From NCBI GenBank assembly GCA_018060905.1, contig JAGOVD010000010.1, positions 9,908-16,226 on the forward strand: a DNA stretch of 6,319 bases, written 5' to 3'. This document shows positions 1-3,841 of this stretch, piece by piece (positions within the stretch are counted from its first letter, which is position 1; the number at the start of each line of letters is the position of its first letter). A program made the translations under genes and the position numbers. Source of the stretch: Minisyncoccota bacterium (GTDB lineage: Bacteria; Patescibacteriota; Minisyncoccia; Phycocordibacterales; UBA9973). Below the pieces are notes generated by a model. That model was not told where the DNA came from and searched no databases. It worked only from the letters and a program-made list of their open reading frames with translations.

Positions 1-1
1 G

Positions 2-74
2 TGCCCCCAGTAGGATTCGAACCTACGACCGTCTCCTTAAAAGGGAGCTGCTCTACCAACTGAGCTATAGGGGC
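2..74 (-). tRNA. tRNA-Lys (anticodon UUU)
   Basis: The reverse complement folds as a 73-nt tRNA. The acceptor stem GCCCCTA/TGGGGGC contains one T-G pair, the D arm is GCTC...GAGC, and the T arm is GTAGG-TTCGAAT-CCTAC. The anticodon loop CTTTTAA gives anticodon TTT, which reads AAA/AAG (Lys), and the discriminator is A. The anticodon stem has a G-A mismatch at its outermost pair (27-43). One base beyond the discriminator is visible (C); the window edge hides whether CCA is encoded. A weak -10-like GATAAT lies at 86-91 (minus), 11 nt upstream. Confidence 0.97.
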
Positions 75-123
75 ATATTGTTTCTATTATCAATCGCTTT
101 GCAACTTAATCATGAAGCCGCTA

Positions 124-147
124 CAACTGAGCTATAGGGGCATATTG
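124..147 (-). repeat. Partial copy of the tRNA-Lys 5' end
   Basis: These 24 bases are identical to 57-80. They comprise the first 18 nt of tRNA-Lys plus the 6 nt just upstream of it, in the same orientation and 67 bp away. The similarity continues a few bases further if one base is deleted (CTACCAAC at 53-60 against CTACAAC at 121-127). The copy stops within the D arm, so it cannot make a tRNA. It is a tandem tRNA remnant or a local slippage duplication lying between tRNA-Lys and the methyltransferase gene. Confidence 0.9.
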
Positions 148-180
148 ATAAATTTTCGAATTGCAAAAAAGCAAAAAAAC

Positions 181-186
181 TATACC
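181..186 (+). promoter_or_regulatory. Probable -10 box of the RNA methyltransferase gene
   Basis: TATACC lies 11 nt before the ATG at 198, so transcription would begin about 5 nt upstream of the start codon. TTGCAA at 161-166 resembles a -35 but is spaced only 14 nt away. No Shine-Dalgarno sequence is present. Confidence 0.45.
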
Positions 187-197
187 ATGCAAACCAT

Positions 198-683
198 ATG
201 AAATCAAACGTTGCGGATTCCAAGATTCTCATCCTCCACGATATTAGAAGCGCACAAAATGTGGGGGCCCTCTTTCGCACGGCCGATGCGGTCCGTATTG
301 ATCGCATCTACCTCTCGTCTATTTGTCCACTCCCCATCGATCGGTTTGGACGACCACGGAGCGATATTGCAAAGACGGCACTCGGTGCAGAAAAAAATAT
401 TGCATGGGAAGCATACACCGATATTACTGTGTTGTTGCAGACACTACAGAACCAAGGGGTGCACGTTATTGCAATTGAGCAGTCACCAAAATCTGTCGAC
501 TACAAAAACGTCGTCGTCAAAACTCCGGTCGCATTTATCCTCGGCAATGAAGTAGAGGGGGTACCACGAGAGGTTCTTGCGCAGTGTGACGTCGTCGCTG
601 AGATCCCCATGGAGGGGAGCAAAGAATCTCTTAATGTTTCAGTTGCCGCAGGAGTTGCACTCTTTCGCATGCTTAATATATAA
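198..683 (+). CDS. TrmH/SpoU-family RNA 2'-O-methyltransferase
   Basis: This 161-aa SPOUT-class enzyme is predicted to move a methyl group from S-adenosylmethionine to a ribose 2'-OH in tRNA or rRNA. The three family motifs are visible: motif 1 around N21-A31 (NVGALFRTADA, with the conserved Asn and catalytic-type Arg), motif 2 at 113-123 (FILGNEVEGVP), and motif 3 at 136-155 (IPMEGSKESLNVSVAAGVAL). Motifs 2 and 3 form the trefoil-knot cofactor site. The protein is the catalytic domain alone; the N-terminal L30e-like substrate domain of RlmB-type members is absent. Single-domain relatives act on tRNA, but the target base cannot be named from sequence. The ATG at 198 is the first usable start, because the ATG at 187 is closed after four codons. 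The gene is divergent from tRNA-Lys and converges on the microprotein gene, with 24 nt between the stop codons and no clear terminator. Confidence 0.93.
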   Translation: MKSNVADSKILILHDIRSAQNVGALFRTADAVRIDRIYLSSICPLPIDRFGRPRSDIAKTALGAEKNIAWEAYTDITVLLQTLQNQGVHVIAIEQSPKSVDYKNVVVKTPVAFILGNEVEGVPREVLAQCDVVAEIPMEGSKESLNVSVAAGVALFRMLNI

Positions 684-707
684 CTACTTCTCCTTTACGG
701 ACTACAC

Positions 708-884
708 CTACGGGCGGGTTCGATCTTTGAGCTCATCGAGTGTGTAGATGTCACCGCCTTCATTGGGTTGCTCAATAAACGGGTGGGTGCGGTTTATCGC
801 CGTACGATTCGGACCGCCGGTTACGAGCCAGGCAACCCATAGACCGAGAAACAACAAGAGAAACCATTTTAATTCAGAATGCAT
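708..884 (-). CDS. Small single-pass membrane protein (58 aa, hypothetical)
   Basis: An intact 58-codon ORF starts at the ATG 882-884 and ends in TAG at 708-710. The product has a short polar start (MHSELK), one hydrophobic helix at residues 7-21 (WFLLLFLGLWVAWLV), a GGPNR turn at 23-27, and a polar, acidic-to-basic tail containing HPFIEQP and YTLDELKDR. The topology suggests a membrane-anchored microprotein. I recall similar short helix-plus-GGP proteins from Parcubacteria, but no function is known to me. Support for a real gene is the TATACT box exactly 6 nt before the ATG, the same layout as its neighbours, and codon use like ruvA. It follows ruvA on the same strand (16 nt from the ruvA stop to this ATG) and may be transcribed both with it and from its own promoter. 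The product is unidentified. Confidence 0.7.
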   Translation of the reverse strand: MHSELKWFLLLFLGLWVAWLVTGGPNRTAINRTHPFIEQPNEGGDIYTLDELKDRTRP

Positions 885-890
885 AGAGAT

Positions 891-896
891 AGTATA
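891..896 (-). promoter_or_regulatory. -10 box of the microprotein gene
   Basis: Reading the minus strand, TATACT (5 of 6 consensus) is followed by 6 nt and then the ATG at 884, so the first transcribed base should be at or next to the A of the ATG. The box lies 4 nt after the ruvA stop codon. Confidence 0.65.
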
Positions 897-900
897 GCGC

Positions 901-1446
901 TTATTTCTTGAGAAGTTGTAGTGCTACCGTAATTTGCTTTTCAAGGACGAGGGTGGTGTCAACAGCAGGGAGGGCGGTGCGGATGTCGTGTTCCTTGAAG
1001 CCAAGCGAGAGGAGTGCTTCGACGAGATCGTTTGATCCCGCATGTTCCGTCATGGCATAGCCGGCAAGTTTGTCTTTGAGGTCAATGATGACCTTCTCGG
1101 CTGTTTTCTTGCCGATACCAGGGACGAGTGATATTGCCTTGGCGTCTCCCGCACGGATAGCGCGGACGAGCTCTGCGATAGGATACATCATGAGTATCTG
1201 AAGCGCGCTCTTTGGTCCAACACCTGAGACACTGATGAGTGTTGTGAAGAGCGATTTCTCTTCGTTACTCTCAAAGCCGTAGAGCTCTTGTGCGTCATCG
1301 CGAATGACGAGGTGGGTGTGGAGGGTGACCGTACTACCGAGGGCGAGCGTTGCCGGGGTGTAGACCAAGTAGGCGAGTGCGCCGGTGTCGACGATAACCC
1401 CTCGGTCAAAGATCTCGACGATGTCGCCATGGATTCGTGCAATCAT
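901..1446 (-). CDS. ruvA: Holliday junction branch migration protein RuvA
   Basis: This 181-aa protein binds four-way DNA junctions as a tetramer and loads the RuvB motor. Three family domains appear in order. The OB fold is residues 1-63 (MIARIHGDIVEI, then LYGF at 55-58). The central domain has two helix-hairpin-helix motifs: SVSGVGPKSALQIL around 72-85 and LVPGIGKKTAEKVI around 107-120. The small C-terminal three-helix domain that contacts RuvB spans about 139-181. The open frame extends 19 codons further upstream, but family proteins begin with MIG/MIA, and an extended -10 box lies exactly 6 nt before the ATG at 1446, so that start is chosen. Length is slightly under the usual ~200 aa. 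It is divergent from rpsT, with 78 bp between the two start codons. Confidence 0.97.
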   Translation of the reverse strand: MIARIHGDIVEIFDRGVIVDTGALAYLVYTPATLALGSTVTLHTHLVIRDDAQELYGFESNEEKSLFTTLISVSGVGPKSALQILMMYPIAELVRAIRAGDAKAISLVPGIGKKTAEKVIIDLKDKLAGYAMTEHAGSNDLVEALLSLGFKEHDIRTALPAVDTTLVLEKQITVALQLLKK

Positions 1447-1452
1447 GCCTCT

Positions 1453-1461
1453 ATCATACCA
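1453..1461 (-). promoter_or_regulatory. Extended -10 promoter of ruvA
   Basis: The minus strand reads TGG-TATGAT, an extended -10 (TGn plus 5 of 6 consensus), then 6 nt, then the ruvA ATG. No -35 is recognisable 16-18 nt upstream. The AGAGG between box and start is only 1 nt from the ATG and too close to act as a ribosome binding site. Confidence 0.7.
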
Positions 1462-1486
1462 AATACCAGCAATATCTGGGGGGCTA

Positions 1487-1515
1487 TTGCGAAAAGAGGG
1501 CAATCCTGCTATAGT
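1487..1515 (+). promoter_or_regulatory. Promoter of rpsT
   Basis: TTGCGA (1487-1492), a 17-nt spacer, then TATAGT (1510-1515) preceded by TGC as an extended -10. The ATG lies 9 nt after the box, giving a leader of about 2-3 nt. It is the best complete protein-gene promoter in the window, and sits back to back with the ruvA promoter. Confidence 0.75.
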
Positions 1516-1524
1516 TTTGCCACT

Positions 1525-1785
1525 ATGCCTATCACCAGAAACGCCAAAAAAGCACTCCGCGTATCGGAGAAGAAAAATGCGATTAATACTCGTACTAAAA
1601 AAGCGCTAAAAGAAGGGGTTAAGAGTATCGAAAAGCTCGTCGTTGCCAAGAAATGGAAGGATGCAAAAGGGTCTCTCGCCGAAGCGTACAGTGCAATCGA
1701 CAAGGCAGCAAAGAACGGTGTTATCAAAAAGAACACTGCAAGCCGCAAGAAGTCGAGACTCTCGAGAATGACGAAAGAGCGATAG
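1525..1785 (+). CDS. rpsT: 30S ribosomal protein S20
   Basis: This 86-aa, strongly basic, all-helical protein matches S20, a primary 16S rRNA binder of the 30S body. The N-terminal PITRNAKKALR patch (residues 2-12), the middle Lys-rich helix and the C-terminal helix-turn-helix stretch (GVIKKNTASRKKSRLSR, about 65-81) follow the family pattern, and the length is typical. The frame stays open far upstream, but the family begins with M-P/A-x-x-x-x-A-K-K and a full promoter ends 9 nt before this ATG, so 1525 is the start. No Shine-Dalgarno is present. A short perfect palindrome overlaps the stop codon. The next gene on the strand is a thioredoxin-like protein 113 nt on, beyond a repeat region. 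Confidence 0.97.
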   Translation: MPITRNAKKALRVSEKKNAINTRTKKALKEGVKSIEKLVVAKKWKDAKGSLAEAYSAIDKAAKNGVIKKNTASRKKSRLSRMTKER

Positions 1786-1797
1786 CGTCGCTATCGC
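1779..1797 (+). other. Perfect palindrome overlapping the rpsT stop codon
   Basis: GCGATAGCG and CGCTATCGC pair around a single T; in RNA this would be a stem of about 7 bp with a 5-nt loop. The rpsT TAG (1783-1785) lies in the 5' arm. No U-run follows, so it is not a normal intrinsic terminator; it may protect the mRNA 3' end or weakly pause polymerase. Confidence 0.6.
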
Positions 1798-1799
1798 AA

Positions 1800-1889
1800 G
1801 TTGAAAGTTATAAAGTAGAAAGTTTATAAAGAAAACTGCTATACTTTTACTTTATGAACTTTATGAACTTTATAACCTTTAACTTTACA
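1800..1889. repeat. AT-rich inverted and direct repeat
   Basis: Two arms of about 32 nt (about 1800-1831 and 1850-1883) are imperfect reverse complements built from variants of CTTTATAA, separated by an 18-nt loop. The right arm also contains three tandem 9-mers from 1849 to 1875 (ACTTTATGA twice, then ACTTTATAA). The GC content is far below the flanking genes. It separates rpsT from the thioredoxin-like gene. Confidence 0.8.
1837..1845 (+). promoter_or_regulatory. Possible extended -10 promoter in the repeat loop
   Basis: TGC-TATACT has the same form as the rpsT box and sits in the loop between the inverted-repeat arms. It would give a leader of about 45 nt for the gene at 1899. A weaker alternative is TACAAA at 1886-1891, 7 nt before the ATG, which would make the mRNA leaderless like its neighbours. 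No -35 is evident for either. Confidence 0.4.
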
Positions 1890-1898
1890 AACTAACCT

Positions 1899-2162
1899 AT
1901 GCTATATGAATTCTATGGTGAAGAGTGTCCGCACTGCATGCGCATGCGTGAGTTGACGACGAAGCTCATGAAGGAATACCCTGACGTCAAAGTCATCCGC
2001 AAGGAAGTTTGGCACGACAAGCGCAACATGGACTTCATCAAGGAGTGTGATAAGGGCGATGCGTGCGGTGGTGTACCGTTTTATTTCAATAGTGAGACCA
2101 AGGCATGGCTCTGTGGGGAAGTATCATACGAGGAGCTCAAGACGTGGGCAGATATCAAATAG
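1899..2162 (+). CDS. Thioredoxin/glutaredoxin-like small redox protein (CPHC)
   Basis: This 87-aa cytosolic protein has a thioredoxin-fold pattern. A first beta strand (LYEFYGEE) leads into the redox motif C10-P-H-C13 at the head of a helix; a second strand (VKVIRKEV, 30-37) follows; the cis-proline loop is GGVP (57-60), then strand FYFN; the C-terminal helix is SYEELKTWADIK. A CPHC centre is typical of DsbA-like and some glutaredoxin-like proteins, and suggests a relatively oxidising dithiol pair. There is no signal peptide, so it should act in the cytoplasm. Three further cysteines (50, 56, 72) are present, C56 directly before the cis-Pro loop; metal binding or a second disulfide is possible but unproven. 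The partner is unknown. The gene stands alone between an AT-rich repeat and an unrelated membrane protein gene. Confidence 0.85.
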   Translation: MLYEFYGEECPHCMRMRELTTKLMKEYPDVKVIRKEVWHDKRNMDFIKECDKGDACGGVPFYFNSETKAWLCGEVSYEELKTWADIK

Positions 2163-2163
2163 A

Positions 2164-2194
2164 TTGACAAAACTGATTTTTGTACTAGTATCAT
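2164..2194 (+). promoter_or_regulatory. Promoter of the 107-aa membrane protein gene
   Basis: A perfect -35 TTGACA (2164-2169) starts 1 nt after the preceding stop codon. TATCAT (2189-2194, 5 of 6) follows after a long 19-nt spacer. The predicted start of transcription is about 9 nt before the ATG at 2210. Confidence 0.55.
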
Positions 2195-2209
2195 ACAAAA
2201 ATCGAAAAC

Positions 2210-2533
2210 ATGAAAAAGGGAGAATATAATTTTACCTACAGCCAGCAGTATGCCGGGGGTAGGAGAAGAAATAGAGAGGAAGACATTACGTTGCGTAAAT
2301 ATATTTCTGAGACCATTGAGTCAATAATAGATTGTTGGCAACAGATAGTAACCTCTATAGTATTCATCGGAAGTTATTTTTTAATACCATTCGAAGAATG
2401 CTCGGTAATATGGATTGCTCTATTTTGTGTCTATAGTGCAGTAGTATGGCCCAAAGATTTTAAAATATTTTTAGTCATACTAACCCTTGTAATCGGGGGA
2501 CTGCTGAGCTATCTTTTGTACATAATATTTTAG
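2210..2533 (+). CDS. Hypothetical membrane protein (107 aa)
   Basis: I do not recognise this protein. The first 45 residues are polar, with a basic patch (GGRRRNR, 16-22) and then an amphipathic stretch. Hydrophobic segments follow at about 46-60 (IVTSIVFIGSYFLIP), 64-80 (CSVIWIALFCVYSAVVW) and 84-107 (FKIFLVILTLVIGGLLSYLL onward), so it is probably a two- or three-helix inner membrane protein with a cytoplasmic N-terminus by the positive-inside rule. Base composition is clearly AT-richer than ruvA or folB, which together with the lack of a known family hints at an accessory, possibly acquired gene. It has its own promoter and a good terminator, so it is an independent unit. No partner gene is evident. 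Confidence 0.65.
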   Translation: MKKGEYNFTYSQQYAGGRRRNREEDITLRKYISETIESIIDCWQQIVTSIVFIGSYFLIPFEECSVIWIALFCVYSAVVWPKDFKIFLVILTLVIGGLLSYLLYIIF

Positions 2534-2549
2534 TAAGACGGTATCAAGT

Positions 2550-2580
2550 AAATCTTCCACCTTAGACGTGGGAGATTTTT
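2550..2580 (+). terminator. Rho-independent terminator after the 107-aa protein gene
   Basis: AAATCTTCCAC (2550-2560) pairs with GTGGGAGATTT (2568-2578) over 11 bp with one wobble pair and a 7-nt loop, and ends in a T-run (2576-2580). Confidence 0.85.
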
Positions 2581-2584
2581 ATTG

Positions 2585-2674
2585 ACTAGTTCGCTAGTAT
2601 TAAAATAAGTGAAGATACGATTGATACAACACCATGGGTGTAATTTTTTGTAATCACTAGAGAATATTCGGAAT
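2585..2674. other. AT-rich intergenic spacer with two short hairpins
   Basis: Between convergent genes I see no ORF here. ACTAG-TTCG-CTAGT (2585-2598) is a 5-bp hairpin with a UUCG loop but no closing C-G pair. ACACC-ATG-GGTGT (2629-2641) is a 5-bp hairpin followed by six Ts (2644-2649), at most a weak second terminator. Confidence 0.4.
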
Positions 2675-3058
2675 TTATTTATTAGCCTTAAAGAGTAGGG
2701 TTCCTGTCAGTGCCCATCCTATGCCGTCAGTGATTGCGTGAGTTAAAACCTCGCTTTTTATTAGTCCGATAATAATGAATACTGTGGCGTGAGTGAGAAA
2801 TGCCCACCCACTGAACCTCAGAAATAACTGACTTTGATCTAGGCGAGACGAAGCTTTCCATAAGAAGATTCCCCACACAAAAAATAGGACAGTGAACATG
2901 AGTTCAAAATCAATTTGATAGGGACGACGGATGAGTAGATCTCCAAGAAATGTCCCTTCAGATAAAAAGAGGGAATCTCCTGCGGTAATGGCCAAAATAA
3001 AGACGATTGAGAACCAGAATAGGTATAAGGCAACTATTCGCACAAATATCTTTTGCAT
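2675..3058 (-). CDS. Four-helix membrane protein resembling the DUF6632 family
   Basis: This 127-aa protein has four predicted membrane helices: about 8-26 (IVALYLFWFSIVFILAITA), 51-69 (FELMFTVLFFVWGIFLWKA), 83-100 (SGWAFLTHATVFIIIGLI) and 109-123. Small conserved-looking features are the FE-LM pair opening helix 2, the aromatic-rich W85-H90 stretch in helix 3, and D111-G112 at the head of helix 4. The pattern of helix 2 ending in a basic turn, helix 3 with an (F/W)xxxxHA motif, and a Gly-Asp turn before helix 4 reminds me of DUF6632, whose function is unknown; this is a family-level guess from memory. The start at ATG 3058 is supported by an extended -10 box exactly 6 nt upstream. The composition is AT-rich like the gene at 2210. 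It is a separate unit with no same-strand neighbour nearby. Confidence 0.75.
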   Translation of the reverse strand: MQKIFVRIVALYLFWFSIVFILAITAGDSLFLSEGTFLGDLLIRRPYQIDFELMFTVLFFVWGIFLWKASSRLDQSQLFLRFSGWAFLTHATVFIIIGLIKSEVLTHAITDGIGWALTGTLLFKANK

Positions 3059-3064
3059 GTTTTT

Positions 3065-3073
3065 ATTTTAACA
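3065..3073 (-). promoter_or_regulatory. Extended -10 promoter of the four-helix membrane protein gene
   Basis: The minus strand reads TGT-TAAAAT (extended -10), then 6 nt, then the ATG at 3058, the same geometry as ruvA. The mRNA should be leaderless. Confidence 0.65.
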
Positions 3074-3096
3074 CCGATTACTTAAAACCTTAGAAA
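3068..3096 (+). promoter_or_regulatory. Candidate promoter facing the structured element
   Basis: TTAACA (3068-3073, 5 of 6), exactly 17 nt, then TAGAAA (3091-3096, 4 of 6). It would start transcription at about 3101-3104, the left edge of the structured element. It overlaps the promoter of the divergent membrane protein gene. The region is AT-rich, so chance is a real possibility. Confidence 0.35.
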
Positions 3097-3100
3097 AATT

Positions 3101-3116
3101 GTCCTCTCGATAGGAA
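3101..3116 (-). repeat. Direct 16-nt copy of the tRNA-Arg 3' end
   Basis: Identical to 3297-3312, which covers the 3' T-stem strand, 3' acceptor strand, discriminator and first C of the tail. Same orientation as the tRNA, 196 bp away. On the minus strand it is followed by AATTTTT. Confidence 0.9.
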
Positions 3117-3263
3117 GTTACACGGATCGCCCGCGACGTTTCTCTCGTCAGTCACTCGAGAAAGTCTGGGCACCAGCTCGACTGTTTTGTCTGCTGACAA
3201 AACACGTCTCCGCTGTTCGATTCCTATACGCACGACAAGCAGTTGTCGTGCTCTCGAGGACCA
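3101..3263. ncRNA. Candidate structured RNA built partly from tRNA-Arg sequence
   Basis: No convincing protein is encoded, yet nearly every part pairs with another. Helices seen: closing GTCC..TCGA (3101-3110, TC bulge at 3105-3106) with TCGAGGAC (3254-3261); ATAGGAA (3110-3116) with TTCCTAT (3221-3227); ACACGG (3120-3125) with CCGCTGT (3210-3216, one bulge). Inner hairpins are GACG/CGTC (3135-3149), a bulged TCGAG..CTGG/CCAG..CTCGA (3156-3181), and GTTTTGTC/GACAAAAC (3184-3203, TGCT loop). A 9-bp hairpin GCACGACAA/TTGTCGTGC (3230-3251) interrupts the 3' side. Strand is undecided. Plus is favoured by a candidate promoter at 3068-3096 and a GAGGACCA-like 3' end; minus is favoured by a T-run just past 3101. 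It matches no RNA family I can name. It could instead be a decayed duplication with no function. Confidence 0.45.
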
Positions 3264-3268
3264 CGCAA
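3215..3268 (+). repeat. Inverted, interrupted copy of the tRNA-Arg 3' end
   Basis: The 13 bases at 3215-3227 (GTTCGATTCCTAT) equal the tRNA-Arg T loop and 3' T-stem strand, and GAGGACCA at 3256-3263 equals its acceptor tail with CCA. The match continues loosely past CCA (CGCAA against TGCAA). The copy is opposite in orientation to the tRNA and is split by an inserted 9-bp hairpin located exactly at the junction between T stem and acceptor stem. Confidence 0.8.
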
Positions 3269-3287
3269 AAAGCCCCACATAGGGGCT
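3266..3287 (-). terminator. Rho-independent terminator after tRNA-Arg
   Basis: On the minus strand AGCCCC pairs with GGGGCT (3282-3287 and 3271-3276) around a 5-nt loop and runs into TTTTT (3267-3271). It begins 8 nt beyond the tRNA CCA end. On the plus strand no T-run follows the stem. Confidence 0.9.
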
Positions 3288-3294
3288 CATTGCA

Positions 3295-3369
3295 TGGTCC
3301 TCTCGATAGGAATCGAACCTATATCATAACTTCCGCAAAGTTACGTCCTATCCATTGAACGACGAGAGG
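3295..3369 (-). tRNA. tRNA-Arg (anticodon GCG, CCA encoded)
   Basis: The reverse complement folds with acceptor CCTCTCG/CGAGAGG, D stem GTTC/GGAC, anticodon stem TAACT/AGTTA, and T arm ATAGG-TTCGATT-CCTAT. The loop TTGCGGA gives anticodon GCG, which reads CGC and CGU. The discriminator is A and the gene encodes its own CCA (3295-3297). The body without CCA is 72 nt, with a 4-nt variable loop. It starts 9 nt after the stop codon of the upstream membrane protein gene and has no obvious promoter of its own, so it is probably released from a joint transcript by RNase P. Confidence 0.97.
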
Positions 3370-3378
3370 GATAGAGTG

Positions 3379-3834
3379 TTAGAAACCGAGGCGCTCAGCT
3401 ATCTTGGTGCCAGTTGATTCGCGCATGAGTACTTCGGGTGCATGTTTCGTCATTTCAGTCCGTACGGTCTCGGCAGTCACTCCTCCGAGCGGGAGGGCGA
3501 GCATCGGGATAAACGATCCTTTGACGAGCAGTAACAGCTTATCTGGTTTTTCAGTTTCGTCAATCCAGAACTGTTTGATGCGCTCGTAGACGATGTGCTC
3601 ACTGTCGATGACGAGCTCTTTTTCATGAAAACTGATTGCGATCCGTGTCGGTTTGCGCATCGCAAACATGATGACCGATGCGCCTGCGATGATGAGAAAT
3701 ATCCCAAAGAAAATATTGCCGTAGAAAAATGAGACTGTTGCGGCGATACCAAAGATGAGTCCTGCATACCAGAGCCAGTCAGGGTGGCGATCTTTTTCTT
3801 CAAATTCTAATACAGTCCATGAGAGTCCTTCCAT
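3379..3834 (-). CDS. Conserved two-helix membrane protein with a soluble C-terminal domain
   Basis: This 151-aa protein begins with a short polar stretch containing WTVLEFEEKDRHPDW (residues 6-20). Two membrane helices follow (about 20-38 and 40-59), joined by a tight YGN turn, then a basic RKPTR (60-64) that puts the C-terminus in the cytoplasm. Residues about 65-120 look like alternating strands of a small PH-like beta domain, including the FWIDE patch near 90. A helix and a terminal RLGF motif close the protein. I recall this architecture from Parcubacterial conserved hypotheticals; no function is known to me. An in-frame GTG at 3840 is only 1 nt after the -10 box and so unlikely to be in the mRNA; ATG 3834 fits the local 6-7 nt spacing. 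tRNA-Arg follows 9 nt after the stop and is probably co-transcribed. Confidence 0.85.
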   Translation of the reverse strand: MEGLSWTVLEFEEKDRHPDWLWYAGLIFGIAATVSFFYGNIFFGIFLIIAGASVIMFAMRKPTRIAISFHEKELVIDSEHIVYERIKQFWIDETEKPDKLLLLVKGSFIPMLALPLGGVTAETVRTEMTKHAPEVLMRESTGTKIAERLGF

Positions 3835-3841
3835 ATGCACT

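Noticed and set aside
1447..1503. Longer RuvA start giving a 200-aa protein.
   Set aside because: The extra 19 residues do not resemble RuvA, and they would cover the ruvA promoter and part of the rpsT promoter. The family start MIA fits ATG 1446.
2629..2649. Second terminator (ACACC-ATG-GGTGT plus T6).
   Set aside because: The stem is only 5 bp with a 3-nt loop and a gap before the T-run, and a strong terminator lies just upstream. It is described only as part of the spacer.
3156..3177. GAGAAAGTCTGGGC resembles the conserved region I of RNase P RNA (GAGGAAAGTCCGGGC).
   Set aside because: RNase P RNA needs a further 200-300 nt with the other conserved regions. Only about 90 nt remain before the tRNA-Arg terminator, and none of those motifs appear.
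3101..3263. tmRNA, suggested by GTTCGATTCC near the 3' side and an ACCA end.
   Set aside because: The element is far too short, no tag reading frame or pseudoknot chain is visible, and the T stem does not form locally because its 3' strand pairs with 3110-3116 instead.
3090..3290. 66-codon open frame on the minus strand across the structured element.
   Set aside because: It is composed of hairpin arms and runs through the tRNA-Arg terminator. It has no -10 box at the local spacing, and the product looks like random Arg/Ser-rich sequence.
3101..3312. An integrase attL/attR pair at the tRNA-Arg 3' end.
   Set aside because: The copies enclose under 200 bp with no integrase or other mobile gene, and one further copy is inverted. 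At best this is a decayed trace.
3835..3840. GTG start two codons upstream for the gene ending at 3379.
   Set aside because: It lies 1 nt after the -10 box, upstream of the expected transcription start, so it should not be in the mRNA.
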